Shown: positions 22,781-34,680, counted from the stretch's first letter. The stretch is 64,000 nt of DNA from Physcomitrium patens (GCF_000002425.4 NC_037255.1:3954405-4018404), one strand, 5' to 3'. The notes: generated by a model not told the origin, from the sequence alone. Numbers and translations: made by a program.

Positions 22781-23982
22781 ATTATTGTGATAAAAAACTA
22801 AAAATATATATATAAATATATATGTATATATATATATGATTCATTTAATTCCACTAATTTATTGATTTATCTTATTTTGATTGAATAGTATTTAGCATTG
22901 AAGATATTGTAAGTGTTAATTATATTGCTTAACAAAATTAAAAGGATTCCTTTTTCAATATAAAAATAATGCATATAAAAAACTAATTATTAAATAAAAT
23001 ATATTTAAGTTACTTTTTACATTTAAAAATATAAGAATAAGAGTAAATATTTAATAGCTGATTTTATGCTTGGAAAAAATCAAAATAAAAACATTTGAAG
23101 TAATTGATCAAGATGGTAAACATGGAGAGAAATTTAAAAGAAATAGAAAAATTATGCAATGGAGATTAAGAGCAAGTGGGAATATAAAAATTATTTGTTT
23201 ACAAGTAGAAGCAATTTGTGAAGAAAAATATCTATTTTATTATAGAAAGAGGAACTTTTTTGATTTATATCAAAATATTGGAAGTATGAATAATATTGTG
23301 AATATTGTAAAGCATTAAATAAGAGTGATAAAAGATTAAAACAAAATTACAATATGATATTTATGATTTTAAATAATTCTTCTTAACAAATTCAAGTCGT
23401 TTTATTTTTTTTTCTATTTTTTAAAAAGTATAATATTTTTTATTATTAAAATTAAAAGATTAAAACTTATATAAATAAAGTTTAAGAACATGCTTGACCA
23501 TACAATACAAGCCATATGTTTGCATCTACTTAAATATAAGACTAACAAATATTTCTAAAAACTATGTTCCTTTTTATTTTTGATTAATAGAGAGTTTTGA
23601 CATCAGATTGGTATATTATTACTGAAAGTTGGTTTCATTTTGTGCAATTAAAAGTGTTGTTGTATTGGGCTACATATTTGAGATCATTCTTAACAAGATT
23701 GGTTTATGCATTATGTAATTTGATAGTGATTACACCCAATTGATGGGTTAGATATTCAAACCTATGTTCTCTTCACTTACAATAAGTATGTTTGAAGTTA
23801 ATAATGCATAATTAACTCTATTTATGTTTCGTACATTTCTAAATGTATGTTGTTTTGCCTTGATCTATATATATATATATATATACACATACATATATTG
23901 TTGATGTTACTTAAAAATATGTATACTAAATAATTAATCCAATTAAATTCATTGATATTATCAATTTTATATAAGATACATA
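22781..23982. other. AT-rich intergenic DNA, no supported gene
   Basis: Contains TA runs (about 23866-23884) and an 82-codon frame starting at TTG (23070-23318) without recognisable motifs. I do not call it a gene. Confidence 0.6.
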
Positions 23983-24174
23983 GAAAATTGTTAAATCAAC
24001 TGAAGCATTTACTAAACTGACCCACCTATCTTATCTATCATCAAAAAATTCTTCATCATACAATTCTCCATTACTAGATCCATATTGATTGAAAACCAAT
24101 GAAAAAATGGTTGGATTTGCAACCGATCTGGGTGGGTTGATTTAGTAAATGCATGGGTCAATTTAACAATTCCC
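23983..24174. mobile_element. MITE, copy 2
   Basis: The left end GAAAATTGTTAAATCAACTG with GCATTTACTAAACTGACCCA, and the right end reverse-complemented GGGAATTGTTAAATTGACCC with GCATTTACTAAATCAACCCA, form terminal inverted repeats of about 45 nt. The interior matches the MITE at 1801-2002 in direct orientation. It sits immediately upstream of the NUP50 promoter region. Confidence 0.75.
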
Positions 24175-24179
24175 TATAC

Positions 24180-24553
24180 ATTATCTTATTGATTTCTGAG
24201 GGCCAGAATTTGTCGCATTAGCACCACATTCGAAATGAGAATAGATGATAAAATGATACGTCGTCCATCCAGAATGGGACGCCGTAGCACAAGCCAAGTG
24301 TGCGCGAGGTTATGGATGAAACGGGCGCTTGGTGGCCGCGACTCTCGCGACTCCGCAATAAGCACCGCGACAAATCACCCCTCGTTGCCCTAAAATTTGT
24401 GTTGCCTGCGAAGTGCGCAATCTCACTTGCACTCTCACCGCAGGCACAAGTTCCGTTGGGGGCACATCGCGTGGGCTCGTAGCGGAGCTGCATCAATTAG
24501 ACGCTGCTGCCTTTCCTTGAGCTTCCTCCATCACGTTTCAGGGTTGCCCGCAG
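24180..24553 (+). promoter_or_regulatory. Promoter and probable first (non-coding) exon of NUP50
   Basis: GC content rises sharply at about 24240. The plus strand reads TTGCCCGCAG|GTACTGAC at 24544-24561, a good 5' splice site that would end a non-coding first exon at 24553. No clear TATA box. This sequence is unrelated to the corresponding position upstream of the left-hand copy. Confidence 0.45.
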
Positions 24554-25258
24554 GTACTGACCGCTTTTTCTCTTCTCGTTGCGATGCGCCTTTGATAGTG
24601 TGTTGGATTTCAAGGTCAATCCATGGATTCTCAGAGTTGGTTTGGTTTTTCTGAATTAGCTTCTTTGCTATTTCTGCTACGGGGAATTGTGAGAGTGGTA
24701 ATTTTTTTTGAAAAAGCATTTGCAGTTGTGCTGCGGGTATGCTTCCCTCTTTGCGTAAGGGTGGTATTTCCTCACAACGCCGAACTCCACAACGTATCAT
24801 ATACGATTATTGATTCGGATTTTACGAACAATAATCTTGCATTTTAGGGTTCCTGACCTTCCCAGAACAGCGAGGGAAATCGTTGCGTGGTTTAGGGTTC
24901 AAGACTGAAAGTGGTAACCACTTCTTGAACATAGATAAATGCAACTCTAGGATTCAGCAGTCCGTAACTGAAATATACATAGCCAGCTTCATGTTAAGCC
25001 GAATGAATTCTATTCAGATTTGCTCATCACGAACATACTACACCATGTCCCCAAGCTTTATAATCCATTACGTTATCCTCAATCTATACTTTCGAAATTC
25101 GTATACGACGTCCGAACCGGCTTCTTGCTATCATTATTTTTTATAAGTGTACGAAGGCCTACATGATCCGAGGTAACCACTTTCAGCCCTTCTTCCGCAA
25201 ACTTCATCTCCACGAACTGGCTTTCCGTACCCAAGCATTGTGATTTGGTGCTCCGCAG
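24554..25258 (+). other. Probable leader intron of NUP50
   Basis: Bounded by GTACTG at 24554 and CTCCGCAG ending at 25258, about 705 nt, T-rich and lower in GC than its surroundings. The last 25 bases or so are shared with the left copy (786-815) and the rest is not. Cap-proximal introns in long leaders are common in plants. Assignment rests on splice-site consensus only. Confidence 0.4.
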
Positions 25259-25345
25259 GCAAGGCAGTGATCTCTCCGTCCCCAGTTGTGGCAAATCTGT
25301 TTGGTCGCGCCACCTCCGCGTCCCGTGGTGCTTTGTGAGGTTGTC

Positions 25346-25486
25346 ATGCATGGAAGGCATCGTGATTCTTGGCGTGAGAATCGGTTCGGGTGGGTGTTAG
25401 GTTTTCATGTCCGAGGTTGGCTTTCACGCGGGCAGCGCTTCGTATGTTGGAAACTGGAAGGACGGCCAAGTGATGATGTTAAGTAG
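25346..25486 (+). CDS. Upstream ORF, 46 codons, in NUP50 leader
   Basis: Begins MHGRHRDSWRENRFGWVLG and ends at TAG at 25484-25486. Identical peptide to 558-698 (minus). It is the first ATG after the inferred splice junction. Function unknown; possibly translation control. Confidence 0.35.
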   Translation: MHGRHRDSWRENRFGWVLGFHVRGWLSRGQRFVCWKLEGRPSDDVK

Positions 25487-25645
25487 AGGTCCAGATTCCG
25501 GCAAGCGCAAGCGTGTTGGATGAGTTGCAGGTTCCTATACGCGTATCGTTTCATGCGGGACAGTTGTTTCCGGATCGCTGAAACGGTGGGGAGAATGCGT
25601 AGGGTCGGATGTCGCGTATCGGCAACGTGCGGGAGAGAAGCAGAG

Positions 25646-25649
<4 letters not shown>

Positions 25650-25693
<44 letters not shown>
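25650..25693. repeat. (GA)n microsatellite in NUP50 leader
   Basis: About 22 GA units; counterpart of the CT tract at 353-395. Confidence 0.95.
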
Positions 25694-25696
<3 letters not shown>

Positions 25697-25810
25697 TTGG
25701 ATGGTTGAAGCGGTTTTGGGAATGGTGGTAGATGGTGGTGTCGGCGTGTGTGAATGTCCTGCAGCGATGGGTATTTTTGAGGAACGGTTGTGGTGTTGTG
25801 GCGGTGTAGT

Positions 25811-26074
25811 ATGTGGAGGATGCAGAGGCATGACTTTGTAGGAGTGGAAAGATGTGATCGTGTTGGTCGGATGCAGAGGCATGACTTTGTAGGAGTGGAA
25901 AGATGTGATCGTGTTGGTCGGATGCAGAGGCATGACTTTGTAGGAGTGGAAAGATGTGATCGTGTTGGTCGGATGCAGAGGCATGACTTTGTAGGAGTGG
26001 AAAGATGTGATCGTGTTGGTCGGATGCGGATGCGGATGCGGTGGTTGAGATTGGTGGAGTGGTGTGCAGGGTGA
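25811..26074 (+). CDS. Upstream ORF, 87 codons, built of 17-residue repeats
   Basis: ATG at 25811 opens a frame MWR followed by four copies of MQRHDFVGVERCDRVGR and an Arg/Met-rich tail, ending 28 nt before the NUP50 start codon. The repeat unit is 51 bp, so each added copy keeps the frame. The left gene has one unit and a 32-residue version. The peptide is basic and unlike any family I know. It may be translated, or may be chance in a GC-rich leader. Confidence 0.4.
   Translation: MWRMQRHDFVGVERCDRVGRMQRHDFVGVERCDRVGRMQRHDFVGVERCDRVGRMQRHDFVGVERCDRVGRMRMRMRWLRLVEWCAG
25820..26023 (+). repeat. 51-bp minisatellite, four copies
   Basis: Units start at about 25820, 25871, 25922 and 25973 with GATGCAGAGGCATGACTTTG; the copies are essentially identical. 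One unit is present in the left gene, so three were added here (or lost there) after duplication. Confidence 0.95.
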
Positions 26075-26102
26075 AGCGGGGGCGAGGGAGGGGGTGGTGA
26101 GA

Positions 26103-27542
26103 ATGGCGTCGGTGGAGGACAGCCCCGGGAATGGAGCATCGAAGAAGAGGGTGGCGTCGCGGCAGATCACGAAGGACGACGACCCGGAGACGGAGGAGGA
26201 GGTGGCGGTGGAAGAGGGAGGGTCGTTCAAGAAGGCGCCGGAGGCGGTGCTGGCGAGCAGGCGAATTGTGAAGGTGCGGCGGTCGGGAAACATTGGCGCG
26301 CCTGCAGGGGGAGCGAACCCGTTCGCCTCGATCCGGCTGATACCTCCTCCGCAGGCCGCTGCGCAAGTCAGTGCAGAGGGCAGCGCAGAAGCGACTGGAA
26401 GCGGCGCAGACGGGGAGGTGGGAGCGTCCGGCGCCGAGGGAGGGCGCGCGGAGGAGAGCAAGCAGGATGGCGCAGAGGAGGGGTCGGCGGAAGGGGGTTC
26501 CGCGGCTGCTGCGGAAGCAGCATTGAAGGGGGCGGAGGGCGAGAGCGGCAGCGGAGTCGAAGGCACGAAGGTGTCGACGGAGGGTGGTGCGAGCAACGGA
26601 GTGTCGGCGGCGGCGGAGGCGGAGACGGGGGCAGAGGGGGCGACGGACGGGAAGGCAGGAGAGAGCGAGAGCGGGAGGGATACGAGCGCTCCGGCGGTGT
26701 CGAGCTCGGAGACGTTTCAGCAGCTGTCATCGGCGAAGAACGCATTTTCTGCGTCTTTCGGGACGGGGTTTTCGTCGCAGAGCACATCGGTGGGGAGCAG
26801 CGGGGCAGGGTTGGGAGGGTTTACGGGGGCGTCGGGAGGGTTTGGGTCGTTGGGAGGGTTCGCGGGGTCGACGGGCGGGTTCGGGTTGTTCGGGTCGTTC
26901 ACGGGGGCAGCGGGCGGGTTGAGCTCGTTCGGGTCGTTGGCGGGTGGATCGGGGGGCGTGGGGTCTTTGGGGTCGCTGGGCGGGGGAGGTGGTGCGGCGA
27001 GTGCGGGGCGTGCGGGCGCAGGAGGAGGGGGAGCGGTGACGCTGCAGGAGGTGGCGCTGGAGACGGGGGAGGAGAAGGAGAAGGCGGTGTTCGGGGCGGA
27101 CGCGTCGCTGTTCGAGTTCCACGAGGGCGGGTGGAAGGAGCGGGGCAAGGGGGAGATCAAGGTGAGCGTGCCGGAGGACGTACAGAGGAGGCCCCGGCTG
27201 GTGATGCGGTCGAAGGGGAACCTGAGGCTGCTGCTGAACGCGAACATATTTCCCGACATGAAGATCACGAAGATGGACAACAGGGGGGTGACATTCGTGT
27301 GCGCGAACTCGACGGGGGACGGGAGCGCGAAGGCGATGTTGACGACGTACGCGTTGAAGTTCAGGGATCCGCAGATCGCACGGGAGTTCATGTCGACGGT
27401 GGAGAGTCACAAGGGGGCGGCGAGGAGCGCGGAGCCCCGGACACCGGAGAGCTCGCCGAAAGCGGTGGACAGACCGGCGGCGGAGGCGCGCGAGGAGGGG
27501 AGCAAGGACGTGGAAGCGGGGACGGTGGGCGAGAAGGCGTGA
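26103..27542 (+). CDS. NUP50: NUP50-like nucleoporin with FG dipeptides and Ran-binding domain
   Basis: 479 codons without introns. ATG at 26103 is chosen because the conserved plant NUP50 N terminus begins there; the frame stays open slightly upstream without an ATG. Residues 12-60 hold the conserved block with SKKRVASRQITKDDDPE and VLASRRIVKVRR. Residues 60-215 are low-complexity Ala/Glu/Gly. Residues 217-281 contain about five FG dipeptides in Gly/Ser-rich sequence. Residues 329-436 are a RanBP1-type domain (VFGADASLFEF, WKERGKGEIKV, RLVMRSKGNLRLLLN). NUP50 works on the nuclear-basket side of the pore and helps dissociate import cargo from importin-alpha; that is family knowledge. Third positions are very G/C-rich, which makes long open frames on the opposite strand. 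Confidence 0.93.
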   Translation: MASVEDSPGNGASKKRVASRQITKDDDPETEEEVAVEEGGSFKKAPEAVLASRRIVKVRRSGNIGAPAGGANPFASIRLIPPPQAAAQVSAEGSAEATGSGADGEVGASGAEGGRAEESKQDGAEEGSAEGGSAAAAEAALKGAEGESGSGVEGTKVSTEGGASNGVSAAAEAETGAEGATDGKAGESESGRDTSAPAVSSSETFQQLSSAKNAFSASFGTGFSSQSTSVGSSGAGLGGFTGASGGFGSLGGFAGSTGGFGLFGSFTGAAGGLSSFGSLAGGSGGVGSLGSLGGGGGAASAGRAGAGGGGAVTLQEVALETGEEKEKAVFGADASLFEFHEGGWKERGKGEIKVSVPEDVQRRPRLVMRSKGNLRLLLNANIFPDMKITKMDNRGVTFVCANSTGDGSAKAMLTTYALKFRDPQIAREFMSTVESHKGAARSAEPRTPESSPKAVDRPAAEAREEGSKDVEAGTVGEKA

Positions 27543-28900
27543 GGGAGGGAGCGGAACGAAGGAAGGAAGGAAGGGGGAGGGGTGTGATTTTTCTTGGAAG
27601 GCCTGGTCCGCAACGGACGTAGGACGAGAAGAGGACCCGGAGGCGTGGGGGCGCGGGAGGGTCGGTGCGGGGACGTGGAGAGGCGTAGATAAGGCAGCGG
27701 AGGCGGAATAGGAATAGAGGGTGGCAAGGTGTAGGGTGGCAGGCATATTGTAGCGAGGGTGCGATAGAGGAGAAGACATTTTGTATTTTCAGTAATCGGC
27801 AGGCGTGAATGTCCCGACAGTGGGTTGAACGAACGATGTGAGCGTGAAGGGTTGGATGATGTGGTGCACAATGTGATGAGATTGAGTAGGACGGGACCAA
27901 GAGCCCATGATTTGGTGGCATAACACGGGTGGAATGTGGGGGTGGCATGTGTAGTGGTGGAGTTGTATGGGACCGAAACGATGGCGATGTGGTAGCTTTT
28001 GTGTTTGGTGTGGGCGTGGCGGAGTGCAGTGGGTGGAGGGAGTCGGCGAGCGGGAACGGAAGAGGCGTTGGTAGGTAGGAATGGCTTGGAATGGAATGGT
28101 GTGAAGGCAGTGGGATGTTATGCTTGGTTGAAATGTTGCAGATGGTGGTGGGCGGTGGGTGTGGGGACGGGGGTTTGTGAACGGGTAAGGCGTGACGTGA
28201 TGTGCGCAGTGGGAGGGAGGGAGGGGGGGGGGGTGGCAGGTGAGATGAGAATGAGCGAGGAAGGATGGGGGTGTTTGTGTCGGTAACGAAGTGGTGCTGA
28301 GAGGTTATAGTTGGTTGGTAGGGTAGGTATTGTATGGCCGGGGAGAATGGGGTAAGTGGGTGGGTGGATGGATGGTGTGGAAGTGGAAGTGGTGACGGGT
28401 TTGGGGCATGAGGATGAGTGTGGAGTGGTATGGATGGTTATGATGGAATGGAATGGAATGGATATGATGTTTTTGAGTGTTGGCGTTGGCGATGTGGGTG
28501 GGCAGTTAGTCGGAATTGCGTGCATGTTTGTGAATGTGGCCATGACCTAGTGGATGTACTGGGGAGTGTGAGCATGGGGTTTGTGTTGTATGTGGGCGGG
28601 TTTCTTATGCATATTTTTTATGTGGTTTTGGTGGTGTAGTTTTGGATTTGATATTACGGTCAGATGGTCTGGTTATGTGAAGTCTGGTATACTGTGGCAT
28701 GAAGGTTATAATTTATGGTCACATCAGGAGTGGAACGTAGAAGGAATTGGACGCCAATTGATCCGTGAAGGATGTGAGTTTTGGAACCTAAATTGGGGGT
28801 GCTGTATGACTTTTGCACAATGCAGTTGCGTCGATCAAAACGGATGGTATGCAAATGAGATGTGTACGCATAGTCGTGGAGTGGTGATTTTATTTTTTTT
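27543..28900 (+). other. G-rich 3' flank or long 3' untranslated region of NUP50
   Basis: About 1.3 kb with many G and T and few C on the plus strand, shading into AT-rich DNA after 28900. It includes GGAATGGAATGGAATGG near 28445 and a long G-run at 28209-28231. Small frames here lack conserved features. The strand bias continues that of the coding region, so it may be transcribed; no clear polyadenylation signal was picked. Confidence 0.45.
28209..28231 (+). other. G-quadruplex candidate
   Basis: Three GGGA units run into an uninterrupted G-tract of about 11, on the coding strand downstream of NUP50. Four or more runs of three G within a short span satisfy the usual quadruplex pattern. Confidence 0.6.
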
Positions 28901-30219
28901 TTACTGATAAATGGTGTCATGTTAGGAATGTTGCAATTTTGTAAGTTAAGATGTTTAAAGTTGTATCTATGAAAATTAATTTCCGTTTGAGTCGAATAGT
29001 TGTTGTTGACTAAAGTATATGATTTTAAGTCAGGGTTTGGAACGAGATGTTGGAATGTTGGCATCACATTTTTGGTGTATATGTAACCAAAATTGTTGAA
29101 TTAATGGTGTGTTCATGGATGCACGTTTTTAGTGGATGTAAATAGACGTATTTGTGTTTGAAACTTTGGTATTAGGAAATGTTTTGTATTTTTTTCCAGA
29201 GTGTTTTTGTTTTCTTCACTGATGATTGTTGAACATGTAATGCCCTGATTAGTTTGTCAAGTGTTTAAATGTTTTGTATTTATCACAACTTTCATATGTC
29301 TAGTGGTTCATAGATTTATAACCTAAAGTTTTTGTGTGTTGTAAAGGAAACCTCAGGAGTGGAGAGTTTTTGTTGTCAACTTACGTTTGTGGATCTCATA
29401 CCTATGTGTTGTTGCTTTTGTGAAAATACCAATCAACATCTTACAAAATTTGGCAAGTTACATTAATATCACGATTTTTAAGAATAGGATTGTTTGGTTT
29501 CTTATTTTAGAGATGTTTCATGTCCTTTTTTTTTTGGATATAAAATATGGTACTTAATTTGAGTGTAAAAGGGATTTCTTGAGTTTGAATATAATGTATA
29601 TTTGACAATACATTTTCAACTAATATGGTATTAAATGGAAGCTTGAGGTTATAATATACTTGTTTAATTTCAAAGAAATTAACTAATTGTTGCATAAATA
29701 CTTGTATAGTCTTGAAATTCATAGCATGTGCTTATGTAGTGATTACATTCTTTTTAATTTGCTAATATTGTGTAGCACATTGTGTAGCATTGTTCTAATA
29801 TTTATGGACTATTGGAAGTGGAGGAAGAAATTCATCAAATAATATTGATTGTTAATACCACTAGTCAAAAGTCAATTTTTAGGATATTTTATTTGTTAAT
29901 GAATATCTTGTACTTTAAAAGATATAATTCTTCATATTTTGTGTTACATTGACCACAATTATTATATCAAAGTATGTTTTAATGTGTTGTTCTTATTTTA
30001 CTTATTATATTGCATTAATTCCAAAATATAATTTTTTTGAATCAATTTTTGTAATGTGTTGAATAGTTATAGCTCTTATGTATTTATCTTAAAGATAACT
30101 AAATCCAAGTGATTCATTTAAACAATCTTTAAATATTCTACATATAATTTTAATAATTTGCAAAGAAAAACTTATAATTACAATTTTAACAAAGTCTTCT
30201 TTGATTTAACATTCATTCT
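28901..30219. other. AT-rich intergenic DNA, no gene seen
   Basis: T-rich on the plus strand; no supported frame or element. The far right may hold more of the R0 3' LTR, too decayed to align by eye. Confidence 0.6.
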
Positions 30220-33200
30220 TACTATCAAATATAAAATTTTATCAAATTTATCTACTTCATATATTTTTACCTATTCATATTATCTAAGTAATTATTGAAT
30301 AAATATGTTTGTTTGTGATTTTATTCTCACTTCTAAGAATGAGTTCTACGAGGAGTAATAATCACATGTTGAAGAAGTTTAAGATGCAACAAATTGTATT
30401 TGCCACATACTTTAAACTTTGCTTCCTTTGAAGGTAGTTGATAGGTCCCTTTAGCCATTAATAGTATCTCCTACTAGGATGAGAAGACTACTATGATTTT
30501 TTTATTTATTTTTATTTTTTTATCTTTGTTGAGGCTTTTATAACTTTTTTCAAATAAAGTATTTGGAATACCATTATGAGTAGTTTTTATCTCCAAAAAA
30601 TCACCAAATTTCAAGAATCTCTTCTAAAGTTGTGATACCAAATGCGTATTATTTTGCCATCTATTAAAAGAAGAACATGTCATTCTTGAGGGTCTTCATT
30701 TCTTTCACAACCTTCAAGAAGGTTGTGACAATAAAAATGTCTTGTTTGATAATTCAACAGATAATAGCACCACCTTGAGTTTGACTTCTTTAACATCAAA
30801 GTCTTAATTATTGTCTACTTCTATACAAGAAGGTCACATTTGTTTTCTTTCTATCATATCCAATGATTTATATGATTCAACAAAAGTTATTTAAAATATA
30901 TGATGTATCTTCATAAATTCTATTAAATATAATTGACATGCAATTAGATTAATCTATTTTAAAATAAAAAATAGTTTAAGTCTATGATAATACAATTTAT
31001 TACTAGAGCAACTAGTCTTTGTATTACAAGAAAGCCACCATATCTAATTGCTAACTTAAAATTGTAGTTATTCCTTATTATAAACATTTATATTAAACTT
31101 TTGTTGTATTTGAGCTTCTTTTCATTATGCCTTCATTATTGCATGTAAATCTAATAAACATTTTGTCAAATCTTTTGCTATAAGATTATTAACCTTTGTA
31201 AAATCAAAAGTATTAAATTATAGATGATAACCATAATTTGCATACAAGGGTGATTGTTGAATATATGAATGTATTATATTATTGTAGGTAAATTTTGCTA
31301 ATAACAAAAGAGTTGTTCAATCATCTTTATGATGGTTTGTGGTGCATTTCAAATATTATTTCAATACTTGATTTATATATTTTATTTGTTTATTAGTTTG
31401 AAGATAAAAAGTTGAGGATGCTTTTATGTCCACCTTCAATAGCTTGAAAAGGATTCTCTAAAATCTTGATATAAATTAAGTTTTTTTATTAGATATAGTA
31501 TCCCATAGTAATTCATGATAGCAATAAATATTGTTAAAAAAAACTTTAGTTCTTTCTTTACACATGATAGATTTTGTACATAATAAAAAATATTTTATTT
31601 TAGTGAAATAATCTACTATTACAAATATAAAAAATAAGTAATTAAGAACCAAAGATTCGTTATAAAATCTTTAGAAACAAAAGACCATAGTTTTTTTAGT
31701 ATGGATAGAGGTTGAAGAAGTCCATATGATTGATGATGAAGAGTTTTTAATCTTGAAATAATATCACATTATTATACAAATTTTTTAATTACATTTTATA
31801 TTTAAAGTAATTTAAAATCTTTTAAGATTAATTCTAAAGTCTTAATATATCTAAAATATCATGGATTTAAAAAGTTGTGATAAGCTTGAAGAGCTCATAA
31901 GAGCTTTTGGAACATATAAATGTCTTTTAAAGTAGAATAGATTATTCTCAAATTTAAACTTAATAATATCATAAAATTTAAAAGAAATATTCTTAATATT
32001 ATAAATAAGAAGATTTGAAGAAATAATTGATTGGATTTGATAAGAAAGGTTGAATCAAAAATTTATATTGATTTTAATGCTCAAAGATAAAATTGCTCTA
32101 ATTTCAAAAGAATAATTTGTTGATAAAGGAACTACATCTTTTTTTGGTGCAAGATAAGAATGTCCAAAGAAGGTATTTGAAAATCCTTATTATTTTTTTG
32201 AAAAATAAATGGTACTTAATTAAAATCTTTATAAGAATATGCTTCATTGGACTTGCTAATGATTCAAAATGAATATTAATATAAAATACTTGAGGTTTTT
32301 ATGCTCTGTATAATTAATTAATAGATTAAAAGCATCTTCCAAATATTAATCCAAATCTTAAAATGAATCCTTAATGGCAAGAAGTTTTTTTTGTTATTGA
32401 TCATATAATTAATCTCAAGTATTAGAATTATTTTTGAATAAAAAACTAATATGTGAAGTTTTTGATTTGTATCTATTTATGACATTATTGTTTCTAATGC
32501 AAAGTCTAATGCATATTTTGCCAAAAAAAAATGCTTTGAAAAATTTGATGTAATATAAGATTATTATAGAAATATAATTTTTTATTTAAGCTTCAAAATC
32601 TTTAAAATTTTTAGCTTCTTTATTTTACTTAAGTTCGTCTTTATAAGTCAAATGTTTAAATAGAATTTTAACTTGAAAAAAAATCTTGATAAAAATCGAA
32701 TATCAATTAAAAATCCTTAATAAGCATTGGATATTTTTTATTGTTGTTAAAATCTATTCATTTATGATAGTTTACCTTTTTTAGGCCATCATTTGATATA
32801 ATATGTTTTAAGAAGTCAACTTGAGTAGTATTAAATTCTTACTTTTCCATCTTGGTATATATTTCTACATCTTTTAGTTTGTGCAATATACAACAAATAT
32901 GAAATTGATGTTTTTTGGTGTTATTAGAATAAATTAAAATATTATCTAAATAAAAATTAATATAATCATTTATAAAATCTCAAAAGACATCATTCATCAG
33001 ATGATAAAAAAGATATGGCTTATTTGTAAGTCTACAAGACATAGCGTTGTATTTTAAATGTCCATAGTAAGTTCAAAATATAGTCTTCTATTTATTTTTT
33101 TTTTGATGCATATCAAGTTTACATTTTTTGTAGGTCTATTTTTGTATTGATCTTGGATTAATTTAATTCATCAAGTAGTCTAAATATTAAAGATGGAGAG

Positions 33201-34250
33201 TATTTATTTGTAATAGTCATTTTTTTTGTGTTTTCAATAATCGACATAAATCCATAGCAATCAATTTTTTTTCTTCTTTAATAAGCTAGAAGCTTTTGGT
33301 AGAGATTTTGAGTAGCATATAAATTTCTTTGCAAAGTTTCTACTAATGTATTGATTGAGTGCAATGACTTGATTTTTTGATTAATCATGGATTGATCAAT
33401 AAATGGTGGTTGAATTCTTTTTTGAAGGGCAATTGAGCAATCATAAAGATAATGTTTTAACAAAATATCTACATTCTTTTTTTAAAATATTTCTCAATAA
33501 TCTTGATATTGATTTAAAATACTACTTGAAGTATTGCTATTATTAAAAATGGATGTGGCATAAATAACAAAAGATGATTCTTTTTTGTAATATGCATAAA
33601 AATACTTTTATTTATAAATAAAATTTTGGTTGTATTAAAATTATGACTTTTTATTGAATTAAAAAAACTCTTAATTATATTTTAGAAAATATCAAGATTA
33701 TCAAAAATCCAATCTATCTAAAGTTTATATTTTTTTTATCAACAATAAATCTAAAATGATTGAAATATGAAGAGCTCTAATTATATTAAATACCATTATG
33801 ACTATTTTTTAATTAAAATCTATAGAAAGAATTTTATAAATAATATCTCTTAAAGACAAAAAATAATCATCTATAATGTTTACATGTATAAATTTAGTTT
33901 TTCTTTTTTAATATTTTTTACTAAAGATATTCTATATCTTTTAATAAATTCTTCATTTAAAAACAAATTGAGGCTTTTGAATCTAGCAAAACAAAAGCTT
34001 TGTGATTTTTTGGTCCTAAAAAGGTATGTGTTATGTAACATAGAGAGGATTGTGAAGAAAGAATATAATCTTTACTAAGTATTGCACTTAATTCTAGCCT
34101 CATGGTTTGTAATAAAGTTGGACTAATTTTTTTTTAAAACTTATTACCTTCTTTGATAGCCATACTTCTCACTTTTTTGTTACACTACTTTCTTTAATAT
34201 TATTTAGTAGTGTGCTTAGGTTTTCTACAATGTAAGAATAATTTCTTTTG

Positions 34251-34253
<3 letters not shown>

Positions 34254-34311
<58 letters not shown>
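34254..34311. repeat. (TA)n microsatellite
   Basis: About 29 TA units inside R0; the largest simple repeat of the window. Confidence 0.97.
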
Positions 34312-34315
<4 letters not shown>

Positions 34316-34680
34316 TATTATTTTTATTTTACTAAGTAAAAGATATAAAATATATTGCATCAATTTTTCATGTCTTCCACTTCTTAATGTATGTATTGAA
34401 AAGATGTTGATGTTCTTATTGAATTAAAAAATCAATTGTGACACTTCTCAAGAAAGTCAATTGCTTGACATAATGCTTAGAAAAGAGAAGATGTTTAATA
34501 TCACTCAAGACAAATGAAAGAAAGGACTTGAGAACAAAAAAAATACTAAGGACAATATCAGTTTGAAAGAGGATAATCTGTAACTTCTAATATGCTTATG
34601 TCTTATTAAAAAAAAGGAGTAATCCACTCTTAATCAAGATTAGGCAAAGTTCTGATATTATAAGTATATTCTTGTCAATC

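Larger units (their letters stand above)
25259..26102 (+). other. Long 5' leader of NUP50 (exon 2 part)
   Basis: About 840 nt upstream of the start codon, nearly identical to the minus strand of 97-785 apart from three extra 51-bp repeats. It holds a GA microsatellite, the minisatellite and at least two upstream ORFs. Confidence 0.55.

Noticed and set aside
23070-23318. 82-codon plus-strand frame
   Set aside because: Begins at TTG, Lys/Ile-rich as expected from AT-rich DNA, and shows no recognisable motif.
25820-26023. CRISPR-like array (51-bp repeats)
   Set aside because: Head-to-tail units with no spacers in a plant-type nuclear gene leader; a minisatellite.
25405-27948. Several long minus-strand frames opposite the NUP50 leader and coding region (up to about 350 codons)
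   Set aside because: They are low-complexity Pro/Ser/Arg translations caused by G-rich coding DNA and the GA microsatellite; no family features, and the plus strand has the conserved gene.
27999-28907. Small frames downstream of NUP50
   Set aside because: Gly/Val/Trp-rich translations of G/T-rich DNA; no domain or start context worth calling.
34169-34363. Minus-strand frame with an Ile-Tyr repeat
   Set aside because: Direct translation of the TA microsatellite.
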